From: a virus
Length of the DNA: 21,382 bases
IMG/VR virus record: IMGVR_UViG_3300042884_000022
Span: 1 to 21,382 of that record
Strand: one strand, 5' to 3'
Under the pieces are notes generated by a model. The model searched no databases and was not told the DNA's origin. It saw only the letters and a list, made by a program, of their open reading frames with translations. Position numbers and translations under genes: made by a program. Shown in pieces: positions 1 through 6,087 of the stretch (the stretch's first letter is position 1; the number at the start of each line of letters is the position of its first letter).

Positions 1-2
1 AT

Positions 3-431
3 GAAGAACTAAAGAGCAGGCTACCGAATGTTGAGGAGCAACAGATTAAAAAATACATTTGGCATCGTGTAATCGGTCAGACGTGGAACGGCTACCAAAA
101 GGAGCTGATTGTAGTAAAGGAGCTGAACGCAGCGTTCCCCGATGCGAACTTTAAGAAGACCACCTTTAACATTGACCACGACTACTGCATTGATGCGGAG
201 ATGTTCTACAACAAAACCCTGATGCTCGGCTTGCAAATCAAGCCTGAGTCTTACAAAGCAATGGGCAGCCCCTACCAACTACGAGCAAAGGAGGCGCACC
301 GCGCCAAGAATGAGCGATACAAGCAGGAGTTTGCACCCTATGTTTATGTTTACTACGGCAAGGAAGGCATCTTAGATAAGGAGCAACTATTTAATCAAAT
401 CAATTTATTTTTACACTATGCCAATACCTAA
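3..431 (+). CDS. Possible PD-(D/E)XK nuclease, 5' truncated
   Basis: The frame is open from the window's left edge to the TAA at 429-431, so this is the last 142 codons of a longer gene. The ATG at 201 is internal: coherent protein (KKYIWHRVIGQTWNGYQKE) is readable well upstream of it. The stretch CIDAEMF, then about ten residues, then LQIKP looks like the D...(E/Q)xK core of PD-(D/E)XK nucleases, with a helix rich in Tyr, Lys and Arg after it. Some phage restriction-enzyme-like proteins (MjaI type) have a similar layout, but I cannot confirm that family without the N-terminus. It overlaps the next small gene by 14 nt and shares its terminator. The nuclease call is inference from the motif; that the frame is coding is clear. 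Confidence 0.55.
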   Translation, partial: EELKSRLPNVEEQQIKKYIWHRVIGQTWNGYQKELIVVKELNAAFPDANFKKTTFNIDHDYCIDAEMFYNKTLMLGLQIKPESYKAMGSPYQLRAKEAHRAKNERYKQEFAPYVYVYYGKEGILDKEQLFNQINLFLHYANT

Positions 432-555
432 AGTTCAAAGCGGAGAAAAGCAAGCCGAATACATCCAACGCTGCTTGGAGGCTATCGGAAGCGAGTACCA
501 AGACAAAGACCAAGCAGTAGCAGTTTGCTACACGCAATTCAGAGAGGGCAAGTAG
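418..555 (+). CDS. 45-aa protein with phage VCYTQ-type motif
   Basis: A small gene of 45 codons starts at ATG 418 inside the end of the preceding gene and stops at TAG 553-555. The protein begins MPIPKVQSGEKQAEYIQRC and ends AVAVCYTQFREGK. The pattern PxPxxGE..(D/E)(F/Y)I.RC, then D..QAvAVCY.QWR, is familiar from short segments attached to phage prohead proteases and other head proteins, where its job is unknown. Here it stands alone. Two cysteines are 18 residues apart. It is the last gene of its unit: the terminator hairpin starts within its final codons. Function unknown; coding status is supported by the motif and the tight overlap. Confidence 0.6.
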   Translation: MPIPKVQSGEKQAEYIQRCLEAIGSEYQDKDQAVAVCYTQFREGK

Positions 556-569
556 TCCTCTTTTTTTTT
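543..569 (+). terminator. Intrinsic terminator after the first unit
   Basis: AGAGGGC (543-549) pairs with GTCCTCT (555-561) in seven base pairs, one of them G-T, around an AAGTA loop. Nine T residues (561-569) follow directly. The stem begins inside the last codons of the 45-aa gene. It separates that unit from the promoter just downstream. Confidence 0.8.
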
Positions 570-578
570 GTTGCATTG

Positions 579-608
579 TTGGTAATTAAATTATTTGTTA
601 TATATTTG
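579..608 (+). promoter_or_regulatory. Bacteroidota-type promoter (TTG-N19-TAnnTTTG)
   Basis: TTG at 579-581 and TATATTTG at 601-608 are separated by exactly 19 nt. This matches the Bacteroidota primary sigma factor consensus (-33 TTG, -7 TAnnTTTG). It lies between the terminator at 543-569 and the first start codon at 632, in an A+T-rich spacer. Transcription would start about 5-8 nt after 608. It is the only strong match I found in the spacers, so it may serve the long set of overlapping genes that follows. Confidence 0.75.
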
Positions 609-631
609 ACAAACATTTAATACCAATCAGA

Positions 632-724
632 ATGAAACTACTACTTAAAAACACGGCATACTTCTGCGCTCTTGCGCTGACGTTTTGGGCATACCTATGG
701 ACTCTTGAACTTCTTGGGATATGA
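632..724 (+). CDS. 30-aa single-span membrane peptide
   Basis: The first ATG after the promoter opens a 30-codon frame ending in TGA 722-724, which overlaps the next start as ATGA. The peptide has a short charged N-terminus (MKLLLKN) followed by a hydrophobic, aromatic stretch (AYFCALALTFWAYLW) long enough to cross the inner membrane once. It ends TLELLGI. There is no GGAGG; the start is preceded by ACCAATCA, a leader repeated before the gene at 1062. It could be a real membrane peptide or a leader peptide that couples translation of the following gene. The coding call rests on promoter proximity and the ATGA overlap. Confidence 0.5.
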   Translation: MKLLLKNTAYFCALALTFWAYLWTLELLGI

Positions 725-1047
725 TATTCACATACAACGACCTAAAGTTTTGGCTTGAAGATGCCGACCTGCTACCGCAGTCTTATTGGGATGCCCTTGA
801 GGATTACAACCCCGATGACAAGAACTCCGATGAGATTCTTGCCAAGTGGCTTGGCTACGTTCACGTTGCAGACTTCTACGAGTACGAGATGCAAATCACA
901 TACATAGAGGAGTCATACAATGAGGATGGCTATACCAACACCACCGCATACCCTACCACATCCATTTACAGGGATATACCAAGCCTTGCCGATGACATCT
1001 ACATTAAGTGGATGAATTGGGCAACTCAAGTAGCGTCAGAAGAATAA
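721..1047 (+). CDS. Acidic protein of unknown function
   Basis: A 108-codon gene translationally coupled to the membrane peptide by an ATGA overlap. The protein is strongly acidic, with many Asp, Glu and Tyr, starting MIFTYNDLKFWLEDADLL and containing short segments such as SYWDALEDYNPDD and ADFYEYEMQITYIEESY. I see no catalytic motif, signal peptide or membrane span. Small acidic early phage proteins sometimes mimic DNA or bind host enzymes, but nothing here shows that. Its position just after the promoter suggests early expression. Not recognised. Confidence 0.75.
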   Translation: MIFTYNDLKFWLEDADLLPQSYWDALEDYNPDDKNSDEILAKWLGYVHVADFYEYEMQITYIEESYNEDGYTNTTAYPTTSIYRDIPSLADDIYIKWMNWATQVASEE

Positions 1048-1061
1048 TTAAAACCAATCAA

Positions 1062-1244
1062 ATGAAATATCAAACTATATCCCAACTACTCCGAGAGCTC
1101 AAGTCGGTAGACATATCCGAATCAATCCTCAAAGACATAGAAACCATTGAGAAGGTTACCTTGCGTATTGCCTACCACGATGCCCTGCTTCGTGTTCCCT
1201 TTGACCAATGGTATGAAGCAACATTCAAAACAGAAACAAAATGA
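1062..1244 (+). CDS. 60-aa helical protein of unknown function
   Basis: Start ATG 1062 was chosen over an upstream in-frame ATG at 1008, because 1062 lies after the previous stop and is preceded by ACCAATCA, the same leader as the gene at 632. The protein (MKYQTISQLLRELKSVD..., ending WYEATFKTETK) is predicted mostly alpha-helical with alternating charged and hydrophobic residues. It has no recognisable motif. Its TGA (1242-1244) overlaps the exonuclease start as ATGA, so it is co-expressed with the exonuclease and may be an accessory to it, but that is only context. Confidence 0.7.
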   Translation: MKYQTISQLLRELKSVDISESILKDIETIEKVTLRIAYHDALLRVPFDQWYEATFKTETK

Positions 1245-2011
1245 AAATAATAGAACTTTTAGATGGCAGCACTTGGGATATGGAGACAGTCCTTGAGAAG
1301 ATGCACGATGATGACTTTTACTACGGAGTGTTGGGCAAGAACGCCCTGTCATCTTCGGCTTGTAAGCTGCTGCTGACATCACCCAAGACGTACCACTACG
1401 TTACAAAATATGGCAGCGAGGACTCCGATGCGTTTGCGGTAGGCAGACTCGTTCACCTGATGGCTCTTGAGCCGCACAGGGTGGCGGACTACGAGGTGAT
1501 TGAGGTGCAGAGCAAGAACGCAAAGGCGTGGCAGGATGCAAAGGGCAAGCGCAACCTATGCACCCGCAAAGAGTACAACGAGGCGCAACGCATCTCTGAT
1601 GCGCTCCTGCGCAACGAGAACGTGCTTGGGCTTATCACAGGCTGCGAGTTTGAGGTGCCGAAGATTGGTATGATTGGCGGCCTGCCCTTTAGGGCGAAGG
1701 CTGACATCTATGCTGATGGATTCTTGGCTGACTTAAAAACAACAACCGACCTACGAGCATTCCCTTATTCTGCAAAGAAGTACGGATACGATGTGCAGGC
1801 ATTTATCTACACCCGATTGTTCGGAGTGCCGATTGATAAGTTTTTCTTTGTCGCTATTGACAAGGCAAGCCTTGACATAGGCATCTACTCTGTAAGCCCC
1901 GAGTTCGTGGCAGAGGGAGAACGCAAGACCCTTGAGGCTATTGAAATGTACAAGCAGTTCTTCATCTTGGGTGAGGACTTGGACTCATACACAATAGTAG
2001 GCACGTTATGA
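1241..2011 (+). CDS. RecE/Cas4-like PD-(D/E)XK exonuclease
   Basis: The 256-aa product has the motif order of PD-(D/E)XK exonucleases related to the C-terminal domain of RecE (exonuclease VIII) and to Cas4/RecB nucleases. It has TSPKTYHY at about 46-53, GRLVH with His72, KAD with Asp155, DLKT with Asp164 and Lys166 as the DxK pair, and YDVQAFIY with Gln186 and Tyr190. Enzymes of this group resect double-stranded DNA ends and in phages supply 3' single strands to an annealing protein. The length fits a stand-alone nuclease domain. No SSAP/RecT gene is visible downstream, so a partner would lie outside the window. It is coupled by ATGA overlaps on both sides. Confidence 0.85.
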   Translation: MKIIELLDGSTWDMETVLEKMHDDDFYYGVLGKNALSSSACKLLLTSPKTYHYVTKYGSEDSDAFAVGRLVHLMALEPHRVADYEVIEVQSKNAKAWQDAKGKRNLCTRKEYNEAQRISDALLRNENVLGLITGCEFEVPKIGMIGGLPFRAKADIYADGFLADLKTTTDLRAFPYSAKKYGYDVQAFIYTRLFGVPIDKFFFVAIDKASLDIGIYSVSPEFVAEGERKTLEAIEMYKQFFILGEDLDSYTIVGTL

Positions 2012-2160
2012 CCGACATCACCAAATGCACGGGCGAGGGCTGCGCCCTCAAAGAAACGTGCTACCGCTTTACCGCCCCTACGGATATGTACCAATCGTTC
2101 TTTGTTGGCGTACCTGTCAAGCACGGCCAATGCGAATACTATTGGAACACCAAACTTTAA
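2008..2160 (+). CDS. 50-aa Cys-rich (zinc-ribbon-like) protein
   Basis: ATG 2008 overlaps the exonuclease stop as ATGA; TAA is at 2158-2160. The 50-aa protein has four cysteines: KCTGEGCALKETCYRF near the start (C-x4-C-x5-C) and GQCEYYW near the end. The arrangement could bind one metal ion or form disulfides. I recall similar short C..GC..K..CYRF...CxYYW proteins from phages of Bacteroidota, always without assigned function. It follows the exonuclease directly and is probably expressed with it. Confidence 0.7.
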   Translation: MTDITKCTGEGCALKETCYRFTAPTDMYQSFFVGVPVKHGQCEYYWNTKL

Positions 2161-2172
2161 CATCAAACCAAT

Positions 2173-2191
2173 TGTTGCATTTTTTGCAACA
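2173..2191 (+). promoter_or_regulatory. Small hairpin with T5 loop
   Basis: TGTTGCA (2173-2179) and TGCAACA (2185-2191) form a perfect 7-bp inverted repeat around five T residues. It lies in the 50-nt spacer between the genes at 2008 and 2211, one of the few breaks in the run of overlapping genes. No T-run follows, so it is not a classical terminator. It could be an RNA processing site or an operator. Confidence 0.4.
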
Positions 2192-2210
2192 CCTGAAATA
2201 CCAAAGAATA

Positions 2211-2366
2211 ATGCAAGATCAGTTTATGAGGATTGCTATGGCGCAGCTCCGTAGCACCTACCCCTTCAAACCCCAACGCAGGGCAGTAGCTGCTCGGATG
2301 TGGGTAAGATATTTAGACCGCAAAGCGATGGCGCAATGGTTCAAAGACCAAGAGGCGAGCGTATGA
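2211..2366 (+). CDS. 51-aa basic protein of unknown function
   Basis: The frame is open from further upstream, but the in-frame part before 2211 lies over the Cys-rich gene and the hairpin spacer. ATG 2211 is therefore the likely start, with ATG 2226 possible. The 51-aa product (MQDQFMRIAMAQLRSTYPF...RAVAARMWVRYLDRKAMAQWFKDQEASV) is basic and probably helical, with many Arg and Met and three Trp/Tyr residues. It could bind nucleic acid, but no defined domain is visible. Its TGA (2364-2366) overlaps the glycosyltransferase start as ATGA, which supports it being a translated gene. Confidence 0.6.
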   Translation: MQDQFMRIAMAQLRSTYPFKPQRRAVAARMWVRYLDRKAMAQWFKDQEASV

Positions 2367-3301
2367 TTAGACCCTTTGTGCTTGCCTTCCACAAGCAGAA
2401 CTCGGGTGTATCACACCACAGGACATTTGCACCCTTGATATGCCACAAGGATGTAGATGTCTTTTTTATTGAGAAGATAACGGACATTGACCCCGAGATG
2501 TGGCCGAAGGTCACTCACATCTTTGCAAGCCGTGCATTTCCTGTTGAGCCGTTTGATGACTTCGTAAAGCTCTGCCGTAAGGAGGGCATCAAGTTAATCG
2601 TTGACAATGATGATTGGTGGGTTTTGCCCCCTACGCACCCTTTGCAGGGTCTTTACGTTGAGCAGATGAGAACTCGCATCGTGCGCTCTATGAAAGCAGC
2701 AGATGAGGTATGGGTGACAAACAAGCACCTTGCCTCAAAGGTCAAGAAGTACAATACCAACATCCGAATCATCCCCAATGCAATCAGCGTAGCAACGTGG
2801 CAGGTAGGGAGAGAACCAAGCGAAGAAGTGCGCTTCGGGTATATTGGGGGCAACCACCACGCAGCAGACGTAAGAGAGTCCACAATCAACCTTGAGGGCT
2901 ATCAAGGGTATGTGGCAGAGGTAGATGGCTACCCCGATATTATGAAGGCAAGCCATAGGCTGCCAACGATGCCACCAACACACTACCACAAGCTCTACGA
3001 GTTCTTTGATGTAAGCCTCGTACCGCTAACAACATCAGAGTTTGCCAAGTGCAAGTCGCACCTGAAGATGCTTGAGGCAGGGTTCAGCAAGTGCGCTCTA
3101 ATAGTGAGCAACACGCAACCCTATTCACCATACATCACTAAAGATAATTGCCTTGCCATCAAGCACCCGAGCGAATGGGCGGGAGCAATCAAGAGGCTAA
3201 AAGAAAACCCCAACCAAGTGGCAGACCTAACGGAATCGTTATACGAGTTTGTGCAGGACTTCACAATGGACAAGATAAACGAACTACGATGCTTTACATA
3301 G
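2363..3301 (+). CDS. GT-B-fold glycosyltransferase (group 1 type)
   Basis: The start at ATG 2363 gives an ATGA overlap and 312 residues; an upstream in-frame ATG at 2300 lies inside the previous gene. Features of GT-B glycosyltransferases are readable in order: an N-terminal Rossmann-type half with LIVDNDDWW (about 79-86) and DEVWVTNKHL (114-123), the linker IIPNAI (136-141), then a second half opening with FGYIGGNHH (158-166) and carrying KSHLKMLEAG (231-240), the usual place of the conserved acidic residue that contacts the nucleotide sugar. Group 1 enzymes transfer a sugar from a nucleotide donor. The acceptor is unknown; neighbours (a second glycosyltransferase and a methyltransferase) suggest a short glycan-modifying pathway, perhaps acting on virion proteins, DNA or host surface sugar. 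No membrane segment is seen. Confidence 0.8.
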   Translation: MIRPFVLAFHKQNSGVSHHRTFAPLICHKDVDVFFIEKITDIDPEMWPKVTHIFASRAFPVEPFDDFVKLCRKEGIKLIVDNDDWWVLPPTHPLQGLYVEQMRTRIVRSMKAADEVWVTNKHLASKVKKYNTNIRIIPNAISVATWQVGREPSEEVRFGYIGGNHHAADVRESTINLEGYQGYVAEVDGYPDIMKASHRLPTMPPTHYHKLYEFFDVSLVPLTTSEFAKCKSHLKMLEAGFSKCALIVSNTQPYSPYITKDNCLAIKHPSEWAGAIKRLKENPNQVADLTESLYEFVQDFTMDKINELRCFT

Positions 3302-3816
3302 TCACTCCCTGCTCACGCCCTCATAACCTTGTAAGGTTAAAACAACATATCCCTGCGTACGCAACGTGGGTGGTGATGATGGATGCCTCTACCAACTACA
3401 AGGGAGCAACAAGCGCATCAATCACACACTACTCTACACGCACGGGGGATATGGGTAACCCCCTACGCAATGAGTTCCTTGACTTGTATGCTGATTCCTT
3501 TACCAAAGAAGATTGGGTGTACTATTTGGATGATGACAATATCCTGCACCCAAAGTTCCTTGAGGAGTGGAACAACCTAAACGGACTTGATTGCTCAATC
3601 GTAACGTGGGGGCAAATAGGTAGGCTGCGCCCTACCGACCAACCACAAGTCGGCAACATAGACACCGCCTGTTATATGTTTAAGCCCCACGACCTGCCCA
3701 ACTTGCGCTTTGAAAATGTGTATGAGGCCGATGGCATCTTTGCAAGTGAAGCCGCAAGGCTCGGCACACTTATCTGCGTAGAGCAGTACCTTTGCTACTA
3801 CAACGCCCTAAAATGA
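3289..3816 (+). CDS. Small GT-A-type glycosyltransferase
   Basis: ATG 3289 is preferred over an in-frame ATG at 3148 that lies deep inside the preceding gene; it leaves a 13-nt overlap and a 175-aa protein. It starts with a beta strand and loop of the family-2 kind (MLYIVTPCSRPHNL, residues 1-14). The sequence DWVYYLDDDNILHP (75-88) carries Asp81-83, the position of the DxD metal and nucleotide-sugar site in GT-A enzymes. The later part has GNIDTACYMFKP and ADGIFASEA, plausible acceptor-side segments. The protein is shorter than typical family-2 enzymes (about 230 residues or more), so it is a minimal catalytic domain. It sits between the GT-B enzyme and the methyltransferase, with overlaps on both sides. 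Confidence 0.75.
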   Translation: MLYIVTPCSRPHNLVRLKQHIPAYATWVVMMDASTNYKGATSASITHYSTRTGDMGNPLRNEFLDLYADSFTKEDWVYYLDDDNILHPKFLEEWNNLNGLDCSIVTWGQIGRLRPTDQPQVGNIDTACYMFKPHDLPNLRFENVYEADGIFASEAARLGTLICVEQYLCYYNALK

Positions 3817-4340
3817 AAACGAGTAAACAAATAGACGGGTGGTTTAACCACCAAGCAGCATACGACTACCTCCTTGCCAATATGCCCGAAGACGGCACGT
3901 TCGTAGAGTTGGGGGCTTGGCTCGGTAAGTCATCAGCCTACCTATGCGACAAAGCAACATCCCAAAACATCACAATCATTGATTCTTGGAAGGGTTCACC
4001 AAACGAACTCACCACCACCCACAAGCTCGCAACGGAGGTAGACATCTACGACCTGTTCTTAGAGAATATGGGAGAGCGTAAATACAATGTAATCAAAGCA
4101 ACATCTAAAGCAGCATCAAAGAAGTTTGCCAACGAATCGTTAGACGTGGTATTCATAGACCTAACCCATACCTATGAAGCGGTAAAGGAGGACATCAAGC
4201 TATGGCTGCCCAAAGTAAAGAAGGGAGGCTTCATCGCAGGAGATGACTACCATCAACATTGGCAGGGTGTAATCCAAGCGGTAGATGAACTATTGCCACG
4301 AGCTACGTTCATTGATGACTGTTGGATTTACCAAAGGTGA
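3813..4340 (+). CDS. Class I SAM-dependent methyltransferase
   Basis: The start at ATG 3813 gives the ATGA overlap with the previous stop; the product is 175 aa. Rossmann-type methyltransferase motifs are in order: motif I as FVELGAWLGKSS (30-41), the end of strand 2 as IIDSW (55-59), a strand with VVFIDLTHTYE (112-122), and GGFIAGDDY (138-146) before a short helical end. This matches the Methyltransf_24-like group, which includes O-methyltransferases encoded beside glycosyltransferases. It lacks the DPPY or PC motifs of DNA methylases, so a small-molecule or sugar hydroxyl is the more likely substrate. Its position after two glycosyltransferases suggests capping methylation of the same glycan; that is inference. 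Confidence 0.8.
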   Translation: MKTSKQIDGWFNHQAAYDYLLANMPEDGTFVELGAWLGKSSAYLCDKATSQNITIIDSWKGSPNELTTTHKLATEVDIYDLFLENMGERKYNVIKATSKAASKKFANESLDVVFIDLTHTYEAVKEDIKLWLPKVKKGGFIAGDDYHQHWQGVIQAVDELLPRATFIDDCWIYQR

Positions 4341-4597
4341 AGAACCACACAAAGGTCTATCTCAAAGGGATGGGCTACTCCACAACTGACTTTATCCCCT
4401 GCGAGGTATGTCAAGGCCAAGCCGTAGACATCCACCACATAGAGTCAAGAGGTATGGGTGGAAGCAAAATTGCTGATACCATAGAAAATCTGATGGCACT
4501 ATGCCGTGCCTGCCACGTTGCATACGGGGATATTAAAGAATGGAAGGAGCGACTTCAAGCAACACACAACCACCACCTATCAAAAAGAGTTATTTAG
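4337..4597 (+). CDS. HNH endonuclease, GTG start
   Basis: No ATG gives a full-length product. GTG 4337 overlaps the previous TGA as GTGA, the same junction type used by most neighbours, and gives 86 aa; TTG 4322 is a weaker option. The HNH (McrA-like) motif is complete: Cys22-x2-Cys25, the His-His pair at 33-34 in DIHHIES, Asn51 in IENLMALC, and Cys56-x2-Cys59-His60. The cysteines bind zinc and the histidines and asparagine form the metal-dependent nuclease site. Many phages carry an HNH protein next to the terminase genes and some need it for packaging cleavage. This one is separated from the terminase by the ParB-methyltransferase, so it could equally be a homing-type or modification-linked nuclease. 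Confidence 0.8.
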   Translation: MKNHTKVYLKGMGYSTTDFIPCEVCQGQAVDIHHIESRGMGGSKIADTIENLMALCRACHVAYGDIKEWKERLQATHNHHLSKRVI

Positions 4598-4599
4598 TT

Positions 4600-6087
4600 A
4601 TGCAAAGAGCAGCAATCGGTACAATCATACCAAACCCAACCAACCCAAGAATCATAAAGGATGACAAGTTCAAGAAGCTTGTAAAGTCCATACAGGAGTT
4701 CCCACAGATGCTTGAGCTGCGCCCAATCGTAGTGGATGGCAATATGGTAGTGCTTGGGGGGAATATGCGCTTAAAGGCGTGTATTGCGGCAGGACTGAAG
4801 GAAGTACCCATCATTGTTGCTGACCAACTGACCGATGCACAGAAGTTGGAGTTCATAATCAAAGACAACGTAGGATTCGGAGAATGGGATTGGGACTTGC
4901 TCGCTAACCAATGGGATGTAGAGGCATTAGAAGATTGGGGTCTTGAACTGCCCTTTGACAATACTCCTGTGGTTGAAGCCGAAGAGGATGACTACGAAGC
5001 ACCATCCGAAATAAAAACAGACATAGTCTTAGGGGACTTAATAGAGATAGGCAACCACCGTCTGCTATGTGGGGACTCTACCGATAGCGATGCAGTCGCA
5101 AGGCTGATGGATGGACAGAAGGCTGACCTTGCACACAATGACCCGCCTTACGGGATGAAGAAGGAGAATGATGGAGTTCTAAACGACAACCTTAACTATG
5201 ATGACCTCCTTGAGTTTAACGAGCAATGGATTCCACTTCAGTTCAGTCACCTCAAGGATAACGGCTCTTGGTACTGTTGGGGCATTGATGAGCCATTGAT
5301 GGACATTTATACCAACATCCTAAAACCATACGCAAAACAAGGAGAACTCACATTTAGGAATCTAATAACTTGGGATAAAGGTAACGGTCAAGGTCAAAAT
5401 TCAGATAATACGAGAAGCTTCGCTACGGCAGACGAGAAGTGTTTGTTTGCTATGTTAGGAGTTCAAGGGTTTAATAATAATGCCGATAATTATTTTAAGG
5501 GTTGGGATTCTATTGTAAATTATTTAGATAATCAAAAAAATAAAGCGAAACTCACAATAAAGGACTGCAAAAGATTAGCAGGCCATAGCGAAAAAAGCGG
5601 ATGTCATTGGTTTGACAAAAGTCAGTGGATGATGCCAACAGAGGACACCTATAACTCTTGGCGGGACTATTGTCTAAGCAATGGTATTGACGCATTTCAT
5701 AAGAAGTACGATGAACTGAAGAAGGAGTACGATGAACTGAAGAAGGATTATTATGCAACCCGTGCCTACTTCAACAACACGCACGACAATATGAATAACG
5801 TGTGGCACTTCGCTCGACATAACAAAGATGGAAGCGAAGGCGGTCACGCAACACCTAAACCCATACCCCTTTGTGAGCGAGCAATCAAAAGCAGTTGCCC
5901 CGATGGTGGACTTGTGATTGATTCGTTTATGGGCAGCGGTTCTACTATGGTGGCATCACACCAACTCAACCGCAAGTGCTATGGTATGGAACTTGACCCG
6001 AAGTATTGCCAAGTCATAATAGACCGAATGCACAAGCTCGACCCTTCACTTGAAATTAAAATTAACGGCAAGCCTTATGACAAGTAG
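4600..6087 (+). CDS. ParB-like domain fused to N4/N6 DNA methyltransferase
   Basis: Start ATG 4600 follows the HNH stop by 2 nt; the product is 495 aa. Residues about 1-110 form a ParB/sulfiredoxin-type domain (PNPTNPRII, LRPIVVDG, and GGNMRLKA at 53-60, the counterpart of the ParB nucleotide-binding box). The C-terminal two thirds is a DNA methyltransferase: DPPYGM at 181-186 is motif IV and FMGSGST at 443-449 is the SAM-binding motif I. The order IV, target-recognition region, I is that of the beta class. DPPY points to adenine-N6 (or cytosine-N4) methylation. The region at about 260-400 is visibly A+T-rich and holds a two-unit heptad repeat, so it is probably the variable target-recognition part. 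It overlaps the terminase small subunit gene by 11 nt. Likely role: protection of phage DNA from restriction. Confidence 0.85.
   Translation: MQRAAIGTIIPNPTNPRIIKDDKFKKLVKSIQEFPQMLELRPIVVDGNMVVLGGNMRLKACIAAGLKEVPIIVADQLTDAQKLEFIIKDNVGFGEWDWDLLANQWDVEALEDWGLELPFDNTPVVEAEEDDYEAPSEIKTDIVLGDLIEIGNHRLLCGDSTDSDAVARLMDGQKADLAHNDPPYGMKKENDGVLNDNLNYDDLLEFNEQWIPLQFSHLKDNGSWYCWGIDEPLMDIYTNILKPYAKQGELTFRNLITWDKGNGQGQNSDNTRSFATADEKCLFAMLGVQGFNNNADNYFKGWDSIVNYLDNQKNKAKLTIKDCKRLAGHSEKSGCHWFDKSQWMMPTEDTYNSWRDYCLSNGIDAFHKKYDELKKEYDELKKDYYATRAYFNNTHDNMNNVWHFARHNKDGSEGGHATPKPIPLCERAIKSSCPDGGLVIDSFMGSGSTMVASHQLNRKCYGMELDPKYCQVIIDRMHKLDPSLEIKINGKPYDK
5707..5748 (+). repeat. Two 21-bp tandem repeats coding heptads
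   Basis: Two copies of a 21-bp unit (5707-5727 and 5728-5748) differ only in the last base. They encode YDELKKE and YDELKKD, seven residues each, so the repeat adds whole heptads to a short charged coiled-coil inside the methyltransferase. Copy number could vary without shifting the frame. Confidence 0.8.

Noticed and set aside
201-431. Start at ATG 201 for the first gene
   Set aside because: The same frame is open to the left edge with coherent protein sequence, so 201 is an internal methionine.
1008-1061. Upstream start at 1008 for the 60-aa gene
   Set aside because: It would overlap the previous gene by 40 nt, while ATG 1062 has the ACCAATCA leader and follows the previous stop.
2653-2989. 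Several overlapping frames on both strands inside the GT-B gene
   Set aside because: They are shadows of the glycosyltransferase, whose frame alone contains conserved motifs and coupled junctions.
4590-4961. Minus-strand frame of 123 aa over the ParB domain
   Set aside because: The opposite strand encodes a clear ParB-type domain with conserved motifs; the reverse frame shows no motif and no expression signal.
5707-5748. CRISPR array
   Set aside because: Two adjoining 21-bp units have no spacers and lie in frame within a methyltransferase gene.
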